From: Methylobacter sp.
Lineage (GTDB): Bacteria; Pseudomonadota; Gammaproteobacteria; Methylococcales; Methylomonadaceae
Direction of reading: 5' to 3'
Length of the DNA: 56,500 nt
Assembly (NCBI GenBank): GCA_030684815.1
Contig: JAUXXQ010000159.1
Span: 1 to 56,500, forward strand
Shown: positions 44,787 to 53,530 of the stretch, one piece after another
Layout of the letters: every line of letters begins with the position of its first letter
Position numbering within the stretch: the first letter of the stretch is position 1
Translations under genes and position numbers: made by a program
Notes under the pieces: generated by a model
The model's database searches: none
What the model was told of the DNA's origin: nothing
The model's input: only the letters and a program-made list of their open reading frames with translations

Positions 44787-45457
44787 TATTGCGCATCCTC
44801 GGATGTGTTTGCAGGCGTCCCTGTTGCCGGGTTAGGAACAGGTATAGTGGGGAAAGGCGATGGCACTGGCGGCGTTGGCTTTTTAGCACCGGCAACAGCG
44901 GCTGCAAAGGGTGAAACGGCCTGTGCAGCATTGGGCAGTACTGCCTTTGATTTTGGTTTTCGTAGCAACAGCTGCTTTTCAGTGCCGCCTTGTTTAAACA
45001 TCACGCCGTCGTTGTTTATTTCAGCCAGTTTCCAGCCGTCAAGTTCATCGCCTACACGTATTTTTCGGTAATTGTCTTTCGCCAGCGGGGCTTTGGCTTT
45101 AGCGCGGCTGAATAATGCCGACACGGTTTTTTTGTGGCTGTAAACCCCGTCCAACTGCCAATCAAAGCTGTCCGCTGTGGCCGCTGCGGCTTGCGCACCT
45201 TCCGGTGTCGGCTCGTCTACCGGGCGCCTGCCTTTAATAAACAAGGGGCGGTTAACCAAATCAACATAGCTTTCTTCTGGTTGTTTGCTCAGCTCGATGT
45301 CGGGCAACTGGTCGGCTTGGTAAGCTTCCGCTTTGGCCTCGTTGATTGACGCCAGTAGGCGGTGCCGGGCATGGCGCGCGTACAGCCATTCCCCGGCAAT
45401 GATCAAGCACAAGGCAATGCAGGCAACGACCAGTAGTTTGATGAGTTTAATGTTCAT
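44786..45457 (-). CDS. gspC: type II secretion protein C/N (GspC-like, HR domain)
   Basis: 223 residues: one membrane helix at about 7-24, then a periplasmic HR-type domain at about 60-175 (FDWQLDGVYSHKKTVSALF ... YRKIRVGDELDGWKLAEI) and a Pro/Ala-rich C-terminus without a PDZ domain. Position between gspM and gspD and the short form match XpsN of Xanthomonas, the GspC counterpart that links the inner-membrane platform to the secretin. Overlaps gspM by four bases (ATGA) and gspD by one. Confidence 0.82.
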   Translation of the reverse strand: MNIKLIKLLVVACIALCLIIAGEWLYARHARHRLLASINEAKAEAYQADQLPDIELSKQPEESYVDLVNRPLFIKGRRPVDEPTPEGAQAAAATADSFDWQLDGVYSHKKTVSALFSRAKAKAPLAKDNYRKIRVGDELDGWKLAEINNDGVMFKQGGTEKQLLLRKPKSKAVLPNAAQAVSPFAAAVAGAKKPTPPVPSPFPTIPVPNPATGTPANTSEDAQ

Positions 45458-46041
45458 TCCGGCTCCTTACGCATAAAACTGACGGCCTGAAAATTAATGT
45501 TGAGTTCGTTGCTCGGTTCAATCTGGCGGGTGACCCTGCTCCTGACACCGCGCATCGGCCTGATGTCGAGTTGGTTGATCACAATTAATGGGGCTGCGGT
45601 TTCTATCTTGTGCAGCACCGCCCGCAGCACTTCGCTATTGCCGGTCATTCTTACGCTGACGGTGATTTGGTTGAATTCGTTTTTGCTGCTGACCGGCAGC
45701 GCCTGGGTGCTGTTCAATTGCCCGCCCGCTTCGACAATGGCTTTTTTAATAAATTCCTGGACTTCTGCGGATGCTAAAGCGGCAGTGCCCTGACGGTTCA
45801 ACAGTCCGCGCTGTTGGTGCTGTTCCTTGATCATGTTCATGTTGTCAATGACGGCGTCTTTTCTGGCCAAAATCCGCTGGTATTGTTGCAGTGTGAAAAC
45901 CAGATTGTTTTTGTGCTCGTGCAGCTCCAGGCCTTTGTTGACCACCGGCACAATAACGGCCAAACCGACCAGCAACAAGGCCGCAACCAACAGGCCTACC
46001 GCTAACCAACGCTGCATTTGCTGGCTTTTGAGCTCAGTCAT
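45454..46041 (-). CDS. gspM: type II secretion platform protein GspM
   Basis: 195 residues from ATG 46041, which has GGGG six bases upstream and overlaps the gspL stop by eight bases. An ATG-like start 24 bases earlier is possible. One membrane helix (about 10-32, LAVGLLVAALLLVGLAVIVP), a coiled-coil stretch and a ferredoxin-like periplasmic domain. Binds GspL in the inner-membrane platform. More like XpsM and PilO than enteric GspM. Confidence 0.88.
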   Translation of the reverse strand: MTELKSQQMQRWLAVGLLVAALLLVGLAVIVPVVNKGLELHEHKNNLVFTLQQYQRILARKDAVIDNMNMIKEQHQQRGLLNRQGTAALASAEVQEFIKKAIVEAGGQLNSTQALPVSSKNEFNQITVSVRMTGNSEVLRAVLHKIETAAPLIVINQLDIRPMRGVRSRVTRQIEPSNELNINFQAVSFMRKEPE

Positions 46042-47146
46042 TGGCGTCCCCTGGTTTCGGCGCAATCACATCAACGGTAATCTGGAAACGCTCTTGCCCG
46101 CTGATTTTGTCCTGTGTGACCGGTGATACGAAGCGGGCGTTGGCGAACATCGGTGAGGCTTCCAATACGCCGATCAATGCCGACGAGGCGGGCGACTCGC
46201 CTTGTATTTGCAGATTCCCGTTAGCGTATTGCGCATAACTTAACCAGGTGTCGTCTTTCATCAAGGCGCTTAGGCTGTTGAGCATTTCAACCACGGTGGG
46301 CGCGGCATTTTTTTCGGCGATCAAACGCCGCGTTTCGTCGATCATGGCGTCAATCTCCAGTTGCAAAGCCTTGACGTCCTTGGCCTCTTTTTCGATGGCA
46401 TCGATTTTCCTCTGCAAGGCATTAGTGGTGCGGTATTCCAGCCAGACCGGCAGCACCAGCACCGTGCCCAGCAGCAAAAATACACCGGCAATCAGCGCCG
46501 AATAAATTAGGCGCGGTGTGTTGGCGCTTTTTTCCCGCAGCCCTTCCGGCAATAAATTGTAGCCCTCATAAGGTTGCTCAAGGTCATTAGGCGTCGCCTC
46601 ATAATCGACAAACAGCGGCGACATGCCGATGGCCTTGATGTCGTCATACAAGGCATTCAGCGTTTCCCGGGGCGTGAGCACCAGCGCCACCCTGATTTGC
46701 CCCGGCTCATGTTCGCCCTCTAGCGGCTTGACCGCAAAATAAACCTGTTCCGCCTTAAACGGCGTGTAACGGTCAAGTTCGTAGGCGATTACTTGGGACA
46801 GGTTTTCCTTGACCGCGCTGGGTAAGGCCAGTTCTTTTTGAATGGCCTCCTGTCCGGTCAGTCGGAGTATCAGCTTCGCTTTGCCCAGGCGCTCGTCTTT
46901 GGCCAGCAGCGCTTCATACTGGGCGATACCGCTTGCGTCGCGCTCCAATGTGGCCAACGGCGCACTTTGCCCGTCCGCCACATAAGTCAGTGCCAAGCGG
47001 TTGCTTTCGGGACGCACGATAATAAACCCCTGTTGCTCGCTGACCAGTTGTTTGACCTTTTCGGGCACCAGAAAAGCAAGCTCGCGCAGCCACCAGCGGA
47101 ACAGCTTTTTTGCATCCAGGTTAATCGTTGAATTGAGGTTCGGCAT
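46034..47146 (-). CDS. gspL: type II secretion platform protein GspL
   Basis: 370 residues: N-terminal cytoplasmic actin-like domain (about 40-205, with ELDRYTPFKAEQVYFAVKPL), membrane helix about 213-235, coiled coil about 240-275 and PilN-like periplasmic domain to the end. It couples GspE to the platform through the cytoplasmic domain. It overlaps gspK by 26 bases and gspM by 8. Confidence 0.9.
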   Translation of the reverse strand: MPNLNSTINLDAKKLFRWWLRELAFLVPEKVKQLVSEQQGFIIVRPESNRLALTYVADGQSAPLATLERDASGIAQYEALLAKDERLGKAKLILRLTGQEAIQKELALPSAVKENLSQVIAYELDRYTPFKAEQVYFAVKPLEGEHEPGQIRVALVLTPRETLNALYDDIKAIGMSPLFVDYEATPNDLEQPYEGYNLLPEGLREKSANTPRLIYSALIAGVFLLLGTVLVLPVWLEYRTTNALQRKIDAIEKEAKDVKALQLEIDAMIDETRRLIAEKNAAPTVVEMLNSLSALMKDDTWLSYAQYANGNLQIQGESPASSALIGVLEASPMFANARFVSPVTQDKISGQERFQITVDVIAPKPGDAND

Positions 47147-48158
47147 ACTGTCTCACAAGTGACTCATCTTTTTCATCGGTAAATAGTGGCGCAGCAGCGG
47201 TGGGATTGCGCTGCCATTTCAAAATCTGAAACGGCGACGCACCGCCACCATCTGTTTTTTTTACCAGCACTTTCAGGGTGGCGCTGCTGCCGTCATCAAG
47301 CAAGGCTTCGCTAATGACGGTAATCGCGCCTGACAGCCCCGGCGCAGTGTTGGCAGCGCCGCTTTGCTGTGCAGGCTGCACATTACGTAAAGTTTGCGCG
47401 GCGGTGCCGGGGTCGGCTTGGTTCAAAGTATAAACACCGTCCCTCAGCACAAGTGCCGGTACGGGCAATCCAGTAATTGCGCTTTCCCGTCTTGCGGCAA
47501 TATAGGCGTCTATCAGGGCGGCATCCATGCCCGGCACTATCTGCAAAACTTCTTTGGGCGCTTGTGCCAGATCAACTTTTGGCTGTCCTGAATAAATCGT
47601 AATCAGGTTTTCCAGCGGCTTGAACACGTGTTCATTCATGCCCAACACCAGCTGTAATTCTTCAATGGACTGGAACGGTTTGTTGGCGGGCTGGTAACTT
47701 AATCCTGCCGCTTTATATTCTTTCTTTTCTGCGCCGTCTATGCGCACCAGATCATCGGCATCGCGCCAGTCGAGAATGGCATTGACCAGCCGGGTTTGCG
47801 CCTCGGCCTCCAGCGGGGTTTGTGCCATCAAACTTTGCAGCAACACTTGGTCGGCACTGTTTATATCAATCTTGCCGGTTTCGGCTAACAGCTGGATACG
47901 GAGTTTTGAGTCGGCATAGTCTACTTGGTAAATGCTGCTGTCGGTATGCCAACGCTGCTGCGGGTCGGGATGCATCAGCATCAGGCCGGCCAGCGCCAGC
48001 CCTGATTCCGCAATCGCCATGCCCCGGGCATGGCTGCTGCTGCCCGCCACAATCGCCGCTTCCCGGCGCATACTCAGGGCGAAACTGCCCGCCATAATGG
48101 TCAACAGGCTTAGCACCCATAACACCAACACCAAGGCGAAACCGCTTTGTCGGCTCAT
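47121..48158 (-). CDS. gspK: minor pseudopilin GspK
   Basis: 345 residues; prepilin leader MSRQSG and cleavage before Phe (GFALVLVLWVLSL). The residue at +5 after cleavage is not Glu, the known hallmark of GspK, which caps the pseudopilus tip. A large globular domain follows with SAM-like helices and SADQVLLQSL/ILDWRDADDLVR, typical of the family. Starts within the gspJ stop (ATGA overlap). Confidence 0.94.
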   Translation of the reverse strand: MSRQSGFALVLVLWVLSLLTIMAGSFALSMRREAAIVAGSSSHARGMAIAESGLALAGLMLMHPDPQQRWHTDSSIYQVDYADSKLRIQLLAETGKIDINSADQVLLQSLMAQTPLEAEAQTRLVNAILDWRDADDLVRIDGAEKKEYKAAGLSYQPANKPFQSIEELQLVLGMNEHVFKPLENLITIYSGQPKVDLAQAPKEVLQIVPGMDAALIDAYIAARRESAITGLPVPALVLRDGVYTLNQADPGTAAQTLRNVQPAQQSGAANTAPGLSGAITVISEALLDDGSSATLKVLVKKTDGGGASPFQILKWQRNPTAAAPLFTDEKDESLVRQYAEPQFND

Positions 48159-48871
48159 CTGATAAGCGCCTCGAATGGATTGGCAAAAACGGCCGGATTT
48201 TGCCCCTGCTGTTGGTTGTTGTTGCTAGTGCCACTGTTGTCGGCACTGGCAATTTTAACCGCGATCACCATTTCCGGCCAAAATAGGCCATTTTCAGTGC
48301 TGATAGTAATTTTTACCAGGCTGGGCTGGGTGTTTTTTTCCAGCCATTGCTCATGCCAGCGGTATTCGCCCAGCCCCTCGGCATCGCCGAAATAAGCCAA
48401 CGAAAAATCGCTGACCTGCTTTAATAAGGTCACTTCTTCCTTGCGCCAGTCTTCCCCCTCGGTCGCCGGAAAAAACGGCGTCAACGTCACCTTGACCGCA
48501 TGTTCGTTATCCGGCGCTACCGAAAACAACTGCATACCCGATCGGCCTGCGCTGGCCGGAAAAACCGAAACAAACTGCAAGGATTGCCTGTTGCCTTGGA
48601 AAGAGAAGGCCTTATTGTTTTGTTGGTCAGGCGTGGCGCCCCCGGCACTCCCCTTACCGGTAAAATCATTCCATAACGGTATGGCTGAGGACAAATGACG
48701 CTGGAAAAAACCGTAGACTACGGCGGCTTCATTCACTTCGCTTATTTTATTTTCCCCTTGTTCCCAGCTTTGCGCGCAAATGCGCAAACTGCTGAACAAC
48801 AGCACCACCATGATGCTCAACAGCGTCATCGCGATCAGGACTTCAATCAGCGTAAAGCCGCGCTGGCGCAT
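48155..48871 (-). CDS. gspJ: minor pseudopilin GspJ
   Basis: 238 residues from ATG 48871, which follows an AAGG ribosome site and gives a five-residue leader MRQRG before FTLIEVLIAMTLLSIM. A GTG at 48898 overlapping the gspI stop (GTGA) is the alternative. Glu at +5 is present. Part of the tip complex with GspI and GspK. Confidence 0.9.
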   Translation of the reverse strand: MRQRGFTLIEVLIAMTLLSIMVVLLFSSLRICAQSWEQGENKISEVNEAAVVYGFFQRHLSSAIPLWNDFTGKGSAGGATPDQQNNKAFSFQGNRQSLQFVSVFPASAGRSGMQLFSVAPDNEHAVKVTLTPFFPATEGEDWRKEEVTLLKQVSDFSLAYFGDAEGLGEYRWHEQWLEKNTQPSLVKITISTENGLFWPEMVIAVKIASADNSGTSNNNQQQGQNPAVFANPFEALIR

Positions 48872-48894
48872 TGAACCTTGAAGCTGAATTTTTA

Positions 48895-49308
48895 TCACAG
48901 TTTATTTGCCAGTTTTAAGGTGATTAGTTCAACCTGCCGGGCATCGGTGCGGGCATTGCGATCCCCCCAGCTTACCGTCACCTTAACTTTAAACAGCACC
49001 ATAGGTAGAGCGCTGGCGTCCAGATTCCCGGCGGCAAACTGGAACGGGCTGACGGACACTTGCCACTGGTATTTGTCATGTTCCAGACCGTCGTATTCAC
49101 CCGGCTGCAATGGCGTTTCCACCCCGGTTTTGGCCATCAGCGCTTCGGCAATTTGCACGGCGGCGGTATATTCTTCGGCAACCCCGGCGGTGTTGACCCC
49201 GGCGGAAAATATCTTCAACAAAATGCCTAAGGACAAGGCCAGAATGGAAAATGCGATCAGGATTTCCAGCAAAGAAAAGCCGCGTTGTTTATTCAGTTTC
49301 AAGTTCAA
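48895..49308 (-). CDS. gspI: minor pseudopilin GspI
   Basis: 137 residues; leader MNLKLNKQRG, then FSLLEILIAFSILALSLGIL with Glu at +5. Short globular domain. Initiates the pseudopilus tip with GspJ. Overlaps gspH by 20 bases. Confidence 0.92.
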   Translation of the reverse strand: MNLKLNKQRGFSLLEILIAFSILALSLGILLKIFSAGVNTAGVAEEYTAAVQIAEALMAKTGVETPLQPGEYDGLEHDKYQWQVSVSPFQFAAGNLDASALPMVLFKVKVTVSWGDRNARTDARQVELITLKLANKL

Positions 49309-49762
49309 TCTGACCGGTTAACCAGTTGATGTCTATTTTCCACACGCTATGATCCCGTTCCAGCGTGACTCGGCCGCCAGTTGATGAGCCGTCGGCAAAA
49401 AAGCGGATATTTGCCGCGCCTTCGCCGGTCAGTTCGGTTTGCGCAGTGACTACGGTAATCTCAATGGTTTCGGGTATTTTATACTGCTTGTCCCGGCCGC
49501 TGACGGTATAGTTTTTGTTGTCAAGATTAATGGCGACCGTCGTTTCCTCGCGGGTCATCAACGCTTGGCCTCGGGCATAGCGCAACGCAGACACCATATC
49601 CCTTGCCGCCGCCCTGATTTCAGTGGAGTCGCTGCCCGAGGCCAAATTAAGGCCGATCACCGAAAAACCCAGCACCACGACAAACAGCACCACGACCAGT
49701 TCCAGCAGCGTAAAGCCGCGCTGTACCTGGCCTTTGTTGGTCAAGGCACCATTTATTTTCAA
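49289..49762 (-). CDS. gspH: minor pseudopilin GspH
   Basis: 157 residues; prepilin motif QRG then FTLLELVVVLFVVVLGF with Glu at +5. The start is TTG 49762. No in-frame ATG exists, and the next in-frame TTG is six codons later. Only two bases separate this start from the terminal inverted repeat of MITE copy B2, so the element now supplies the upstream sequence and any ribosome site (a GAG nine bases away). gspH may be poorly or reinitiation-translated. It joins the main GspG pilus to the tip. Confidence 0.88.
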   Translation of the reverse strand: MKINGALTNKGQVQRGFTLLELVVVLFVVVLGFSVIGLNLASGSDSTEIRAAARDMVSALRYARGQALMTREETTVAINLDNKNYTVSGRDKQYKIPETIEITVVTAQTELTGEGAANIRFFADGSSTGGRVTLERDHSVWKIDINWLTGQIELETE

Positions 49763-49764
49763 CG

Positions 49765-49925
49765 GTAACTACTCAGCGAAAAAAGAAATAGAACGCGGAT
49801 GGCACTGATTAAACGGATAATCACTGATTAAAAGCATGGCATATTTTAAAAAATCCGTGGAAATCCGTCCTATCTGTGTCATCCGTGTTCCATTTAATCA
49901 TTTTTAGCCATCGCTGAGCACTTAT
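49765..49925. mobile_element. family B MITE copy B2, between gspG and gspH
   Basis: Left end GTAACTACTCAG (49765-49776) equals the 12-base terminal inverted repeat of copy B3; right end CTGAGCACTTAT (49914-49925) is a decayed version. ATCCGTG-type heptads fill the core. The right end overlaps the gspG stop codon. The arms match B3 in reverse orientation, while the core matches it in direct orientation. Confidence 0.72.
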
Positions 49926-50356
49926 TCCCAACTCACAATATCCTGTTCTTCGCCTTCGCCGCCTTCCTTGCCATCCGCGCCCAAGGTGAACAAATCGAAC
50001 TTGCCATGCTCGCCCGGAGACACATAATGATATTCCTGCTGCCACGGATCCAGCGGCATTTTGGCTTTGCGCAAATAAGGGCCATTCCAGCGTTTGGCGC
50101 TGTCGGGCGATTCAATCAGGGCTTTCAAACCCTGTTCAGTGGTTGGATAACGGCCCAAATCCAGCTTGTACATATCCAGCGCCGCCGACAGGTCTTCAAT
50201 CTGCACTTTGGCCGCCTTGGTTTTAGATTCGCCCATGTGTTTCATCACCTGCGGCCCGACAATACCGGCCAACATCGCAATAATCCCCAACACCACCAAC
50301 AGCTCCAGCAAGGTAAAACCCAGTTGTTTAGCCCTGAACCCCATCATTTTTTTCAT
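49922..50356 (-). CDS. gspG: major pseudopilin GspG
   Basis: 144 residues; leader ending KQLG and mature start FTLLELLVVLGIIAML with Glu at +5 (Glu18). C-terminal calcium-site region (LFTLGADGKEGGEGEEQDI) is typical. AGGAG sits seven bases before the ATG. Builds the periplasmic pseudopilus. Its TAA stop is within the decayed end of MITE copy B2; the last residues SWE are near the usual end, so little if any protein has been lost. Confidence 0.95.
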   Translation of the reverse strand: MKKMMGFRAKQLGFTLLELLVVLGIIAMLAGIVGPQVMKHMGESKTKAAKVQIEDLSAALDMYKLDLGRYPTTEQGLKALIESPDSAKRWNGPYLRKAKMPLDPWQQEYHYVSPGEHGKFDLFTLGADGKEGGEGEEQDIVSWE

Positions 50357-50371
50357 CGTTTACTCCTAAAT

Positions 50372-51586
50372 TTAAAAAGCCAAATCATTAACGCTCAAAA
50401 TAGCCAGCAGAATCGATACGATAATGCCCGCAATCATCAAGCCCAATGAAATTATCAACGCCGGTTCCAGCAATGCCAGCATTCGTGCAATCGCCACCCG
50501 GAGCTGTTTATCGTAAATCGTCGCCACCCGCAACAGCATTTCTTCCAGACGCCCGGTTTCCTCACCCATTTTTATCATTTGCATGGCCATTTTAGGGAAG
50601 ATGCCTTTTTCCAATAAGGCATCGGACATGTTTTTACCCTGTTTCAACTGCATTTCGGTGTCGGCAATGGCATCGGCCAACACCAGATTGTCCACCGTTT
50701 CGCGCACGATTACTAAGGATGCCAGTATCGAAACACCATTGCCCAGCAAAGTGCCCAATGTGCGGGTGATGTTGGCGGTTTCTTTGTTTAGGATAATCGT
50801 CCCGGCTAGCGGCAGTTTTAAAAAACGGCCGTCCCAGACCTTCTTTTTGACCGGGTCGGCCATTTGCAGATTCATATAACTGGTAGCGAAGACAACCGCC
50901 AAAAACAGCACCCACCAGTAACTTTGCAGCCATTCGGCCAGCCCGACCACAATCTGGGTCGACACCGGCAAAGCTTTCCCTGCGCTTTCAAACATCTCGG
51001 AAAATTGCGGCACCACGAAAGTCAACATCACAAACAGCGAGGCCAGTGACATGATCAGCAAGATAGCCGGATAAATCAACGCGGTGCTGACCGTTTCTTT
51101 CAATTCACGGGAGCGCTCCAGGTATTCAGACAGCCGCGTCAACACTTCGCCCAAACTGCCGCCCGCCTCACCGGCGCGGATCATGTTCAGGTAAAACTTG
51201 CTGAAAATGCCGGACTGCTTTTCCAACGCATCGGCCAAAGTTGCACCGCCTTTGACTTTCTCCAGCACGCGTCCGATCAGCTTGGTCACGCGCTCATTGT
51301 CTTCGGTCAGGTCGATCAACACCAACAGCGATTTGTCCAGCGGCAGGCCGGATTCGAGCAGGGTGGCCAGTTCGCCGGTGAACAAAGCGATGTCCTTTTG
51401 CGATAATTTGGACTGTTTGATGCCCAGCCTTAGCCCCAAAAACGATTTGGCGCTGGCCGGAACCACGCGGATAGGGATGCAGCCTTCGGCTTGCAAGGCA
51501 GTTATCAATTGTTGTTCATCGACGGCGTCGCGAATACCCTCTTCGGTCTCGCCAAGATTATTAACAGCTTTGTAGGCAAATAACAT
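50372..51586 (-). CDS. gspF: type II secretion inner-membrane protein GspF
   Basis: 404 residues, two repeated GspF domains (about 70-195 and 270-395) and three membrane helices (about 170-190, 220-238 and 378-398). Signature GEAGGSLGEVLTRLSEYLER in the first repeat and GEETGRLEEMLLRVATIYD in the second. Polytopic core of the assembly platform that works with GspE. ATG overlaps the gspE stop as TAATG. Confidence 0.96.
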   Translation of the reverse strand: MLFAYKAVNNLGETEEGIRDAVDEQQLITALQAEGCIPIRVVPASAKSFLGLRLGIKQSKLSQKDIALFTGELATLLESGLPLDKSLLVLIDLTEDNERVTKLIGRVLEKVKGGATLADALEKQSGIFSKFYLNMIRAGEAGGSLGEVLTRLSEYLERSRELKETVSTALIYPAILLIMSLASLFVMLTFVVPQFSEMFESAGKALPVSTQIVVGLAEWLQSYWWVLFLAVVFATSYMNLQMADPVKKKVWDGRFLKLPLAGTIILNKETANITRTLGTLLGNGVSILASLVIVRETVDNLVLADAIADTEMQLKQGKNMSDALLEKGIFPKMAMQMIKMGEETGRLEEMLLRVATIYDKQLRVAIARMLALLEPALIISLGLMIAGIIVSILLAILSVNDLAF

Positions 51587-53268
51587 TAGTTTTCCGAGGT
51601 GACGCGCAATACTTCTTCCAGCGTGGTGATGCCTTGCAGGGCTTTAATCAAGCCGTTTTCATACATCGTGGTCATGCCTTCTTCAATCGCCAGCCGTTGA
51701 ATGGCGCCAGCTTCTTCGTGCGCCATAATCAATTTGCGCAGCGGGTCGGACATTTGCAGGAACTCGATAATCGCCAAACGTCCGCGATAACCCAAACCGC
51801 CGCACGACGCGCAGCCGACCGGTTTGTACAGGACAATATCATCGGCCTCGGTAAAGCGTCTTAATTTCATGCCGTCAACAATGTCCGCCGTCGGCGTGTA
51901 GCTTTGCTTGCAGTGCGGGCACAACTTCCTGACCAAACGTTGCGCCAGGATGCCGTTAACCGTGGAAGTCAGCAGGTATTCTTCAAGGCCCATATCCAGC
52001 AGACGGGTGACGCCGCCTGCGGCATCGTTAGTATGCAAGGTCGACAACACCAAATGCCCGGTCAGCGCCGATTGCACGGCGATTCTTGCGGTTTCCAAAT
52101 CGCGCATTTCGCCGATCATAATCACATCGGGATCTTGGCGTACGATAGAGCGTAAGGCCGAGGCAAAGGTCAGGCCGATTTGCGGCTTGGCCTGAATCTG
52201 GTTGACGCCTTCCATCTGGTATTCCACCGGATCTTCGACGGTAATAATTTTGCGCTCGGAAGTGTTCAGCTGCTTGAGCGCCGCATACATCGTAGTCGAC
52301 TTGCCGCTACCGGTCGGGCCGGTAATCAGGATAATGCCGTGCGGCTGTGACAATACCTCGATAAACTGCTGCAAATGCTTGCCGGTAAAACCCAGCGCAT
52401 GAAAATCCAGCACCGTGTTTTCCTTGTCCAGCAACCGGATGACCACGCTTTCGCCGTACATCGTCGGTATCGTCGACACCCGCAAATCCAGTTCCTTGCC
52501 CAGCATCTGCACCTTGATACGACCATCCTGCGGCAGGCGGCGTTCGGCGATATTCAGCTTAGCCATGATCTTGATGCGCGAAATCACGGCGGCAGTCGAT
52601 TTGACTGACGGCGCATCAATGTCTTTCAGCACGCCGTCGACGCGCAGCCTGACTTTCAACGATTGCTCGAACGGTTCGATATGAATGTCCGAGGCGCGGG
52701 TTTCAATCGCCCGCTGCATGATCAGGTTGACCATCTTGATCACCGGCGCCTCACTGGCCAAATCCTTCAAATGCTCCAAATCTTCTTCGCCCAAATCATC
52801 AACGCTCAGGTCATCAACCAGCTTATCCATTTGCGAGCGGCTTTCGCCATACTGCACTTCCAGCGCCGCATCGATTTCCGACAGCAGGCCGACTTTGGGG
52901 ATGATATTTTTGCCGGTCGCCAGCTTTAGCGCATCAAGCACAAAGCTGTCTTCAGGATCCATCAGGGCAACGGTAATGTCTTCGTTGTGGCTTAAACCGA
53001 TCACATGATAATTTTTTAAAAACCGCAACGGCACCGTTTCCGGTAATTGCATTTCCAGCGGATATTGATCCGGCGCAACTTTTTCAAATGCGCCCGACAG
53101 CACAAAGGCATCGGCGACATCAAGTTCCGAACACAGCCCGAGCTTAACCAGCAACTGCGGCACACTTTCCGACACCGAGGTTTTTTGCACGCGTTCAACT
53201 TTTTTTAATTCGGCAGCAGACAGTTTCTGTTTATTCTGCAAAACGCTTAGCAACGATTCATACGCCAT
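51586..53268 (-). CDS. gspE: type II secretion ATPase GspE
   Basis: First gene of the operon. I take ATG 53268 (560 residues, MAYESLLSVL); a TTG at 53316 would add 16 residues. N-terminal MshEN-like domain, then Walker A GPTGSGKST (317-325), Asp box TVEDPVEYQM, Walker B with VIMIGEMRDLETA, His box GHLVLSTLHTNDA and a tetracysteine zinc site (CPHC and CASC). Cytoplasmic hexamer that powers pseudopilus growth. A 19-base palindrome lies upstream at 53321-53339. Confidence 0.96.
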   Translation of the reverse strand: MAYESLLSVLQNKQKLSAAELKKVERVQKTSVSESVPQLLVKLGLCSELDVADAFVLSGAFEKVAPDQYPLEMQLPETVPLRFLKNYHVIGLSHNEDITVALMDPEDSFVLDALKLATGKNIIPKVGLLSEIDAALEVQYGESRSQMDKLVDDLSVDDLGEEDLEHLKDLASEAPVIKMVNLIMQRAIETRASDIHIEPFEQSLKVRLRVDGVLKDIDAPSVKSTAAVISRIKIMAKLNIAERRLPQDGRIKVQMLGKELDLRVSTIPTMYGESVVIRLLDKENTVLDFHALGFTGKHLQQFIEVLSQPHGIILITGPTGSGKSTTMYAALKQLNTSERKIITVEDPVEYQMEGVNQIQAKPQIGLTFASALRSIVRQDPDVIMIGEMRDLETARIAVQSALTGHLVLSTLHTNDAAGGVTRLLDMGLEEYLLTSTVNGILAQRLVRKLCPHCKQSYTPTADIVDGMKLRRFTEADDIVLYKPVGCASCGGLGYRGRLAIIEFLQMSDPLRKLIMAHEEAGAIQRLAIEEGMTTMYENGLIKALQGITTLEEVLRVTSEN

Positions 53269-53320
53269 TATTAAAAAACCGGTGGGTGATGACTGTTTGT
53301 AGGGCAAGGAGTTCAATTTT

Positions 53321-53339
53321 TCAGCCTAATATAGGCTGA
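53321..53339. promoter_or_regulatory. 19-base palindrome upstream of gspE
   Basis: TCAGCCTA-ATA-TAGGCTGA, perfect eight-base arms. It lies 53 bases upstream of the gspE ATG, so it could be an operator or a leader hairpin. Nothing else identifiable in 53340-53530. Confidence 0.4.
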
Positions 53340-53530
53340 TTGGGCGAACCCGTTATTAGGCTAGATATTTTATATTAACTGCGTCTTAAAGAATGAGCTA
53401 AATTTTTTGTAATGGCTTAGAGGGAGCTCGGACACCAACATTAGGCGCTTTAGGCGACGCAGATAGGACTGATTTTTAAAAATAGGCCGGTGTTTTAATC
53501 AGTGTTCCAAATTTACAATCGCAGGGCAAC

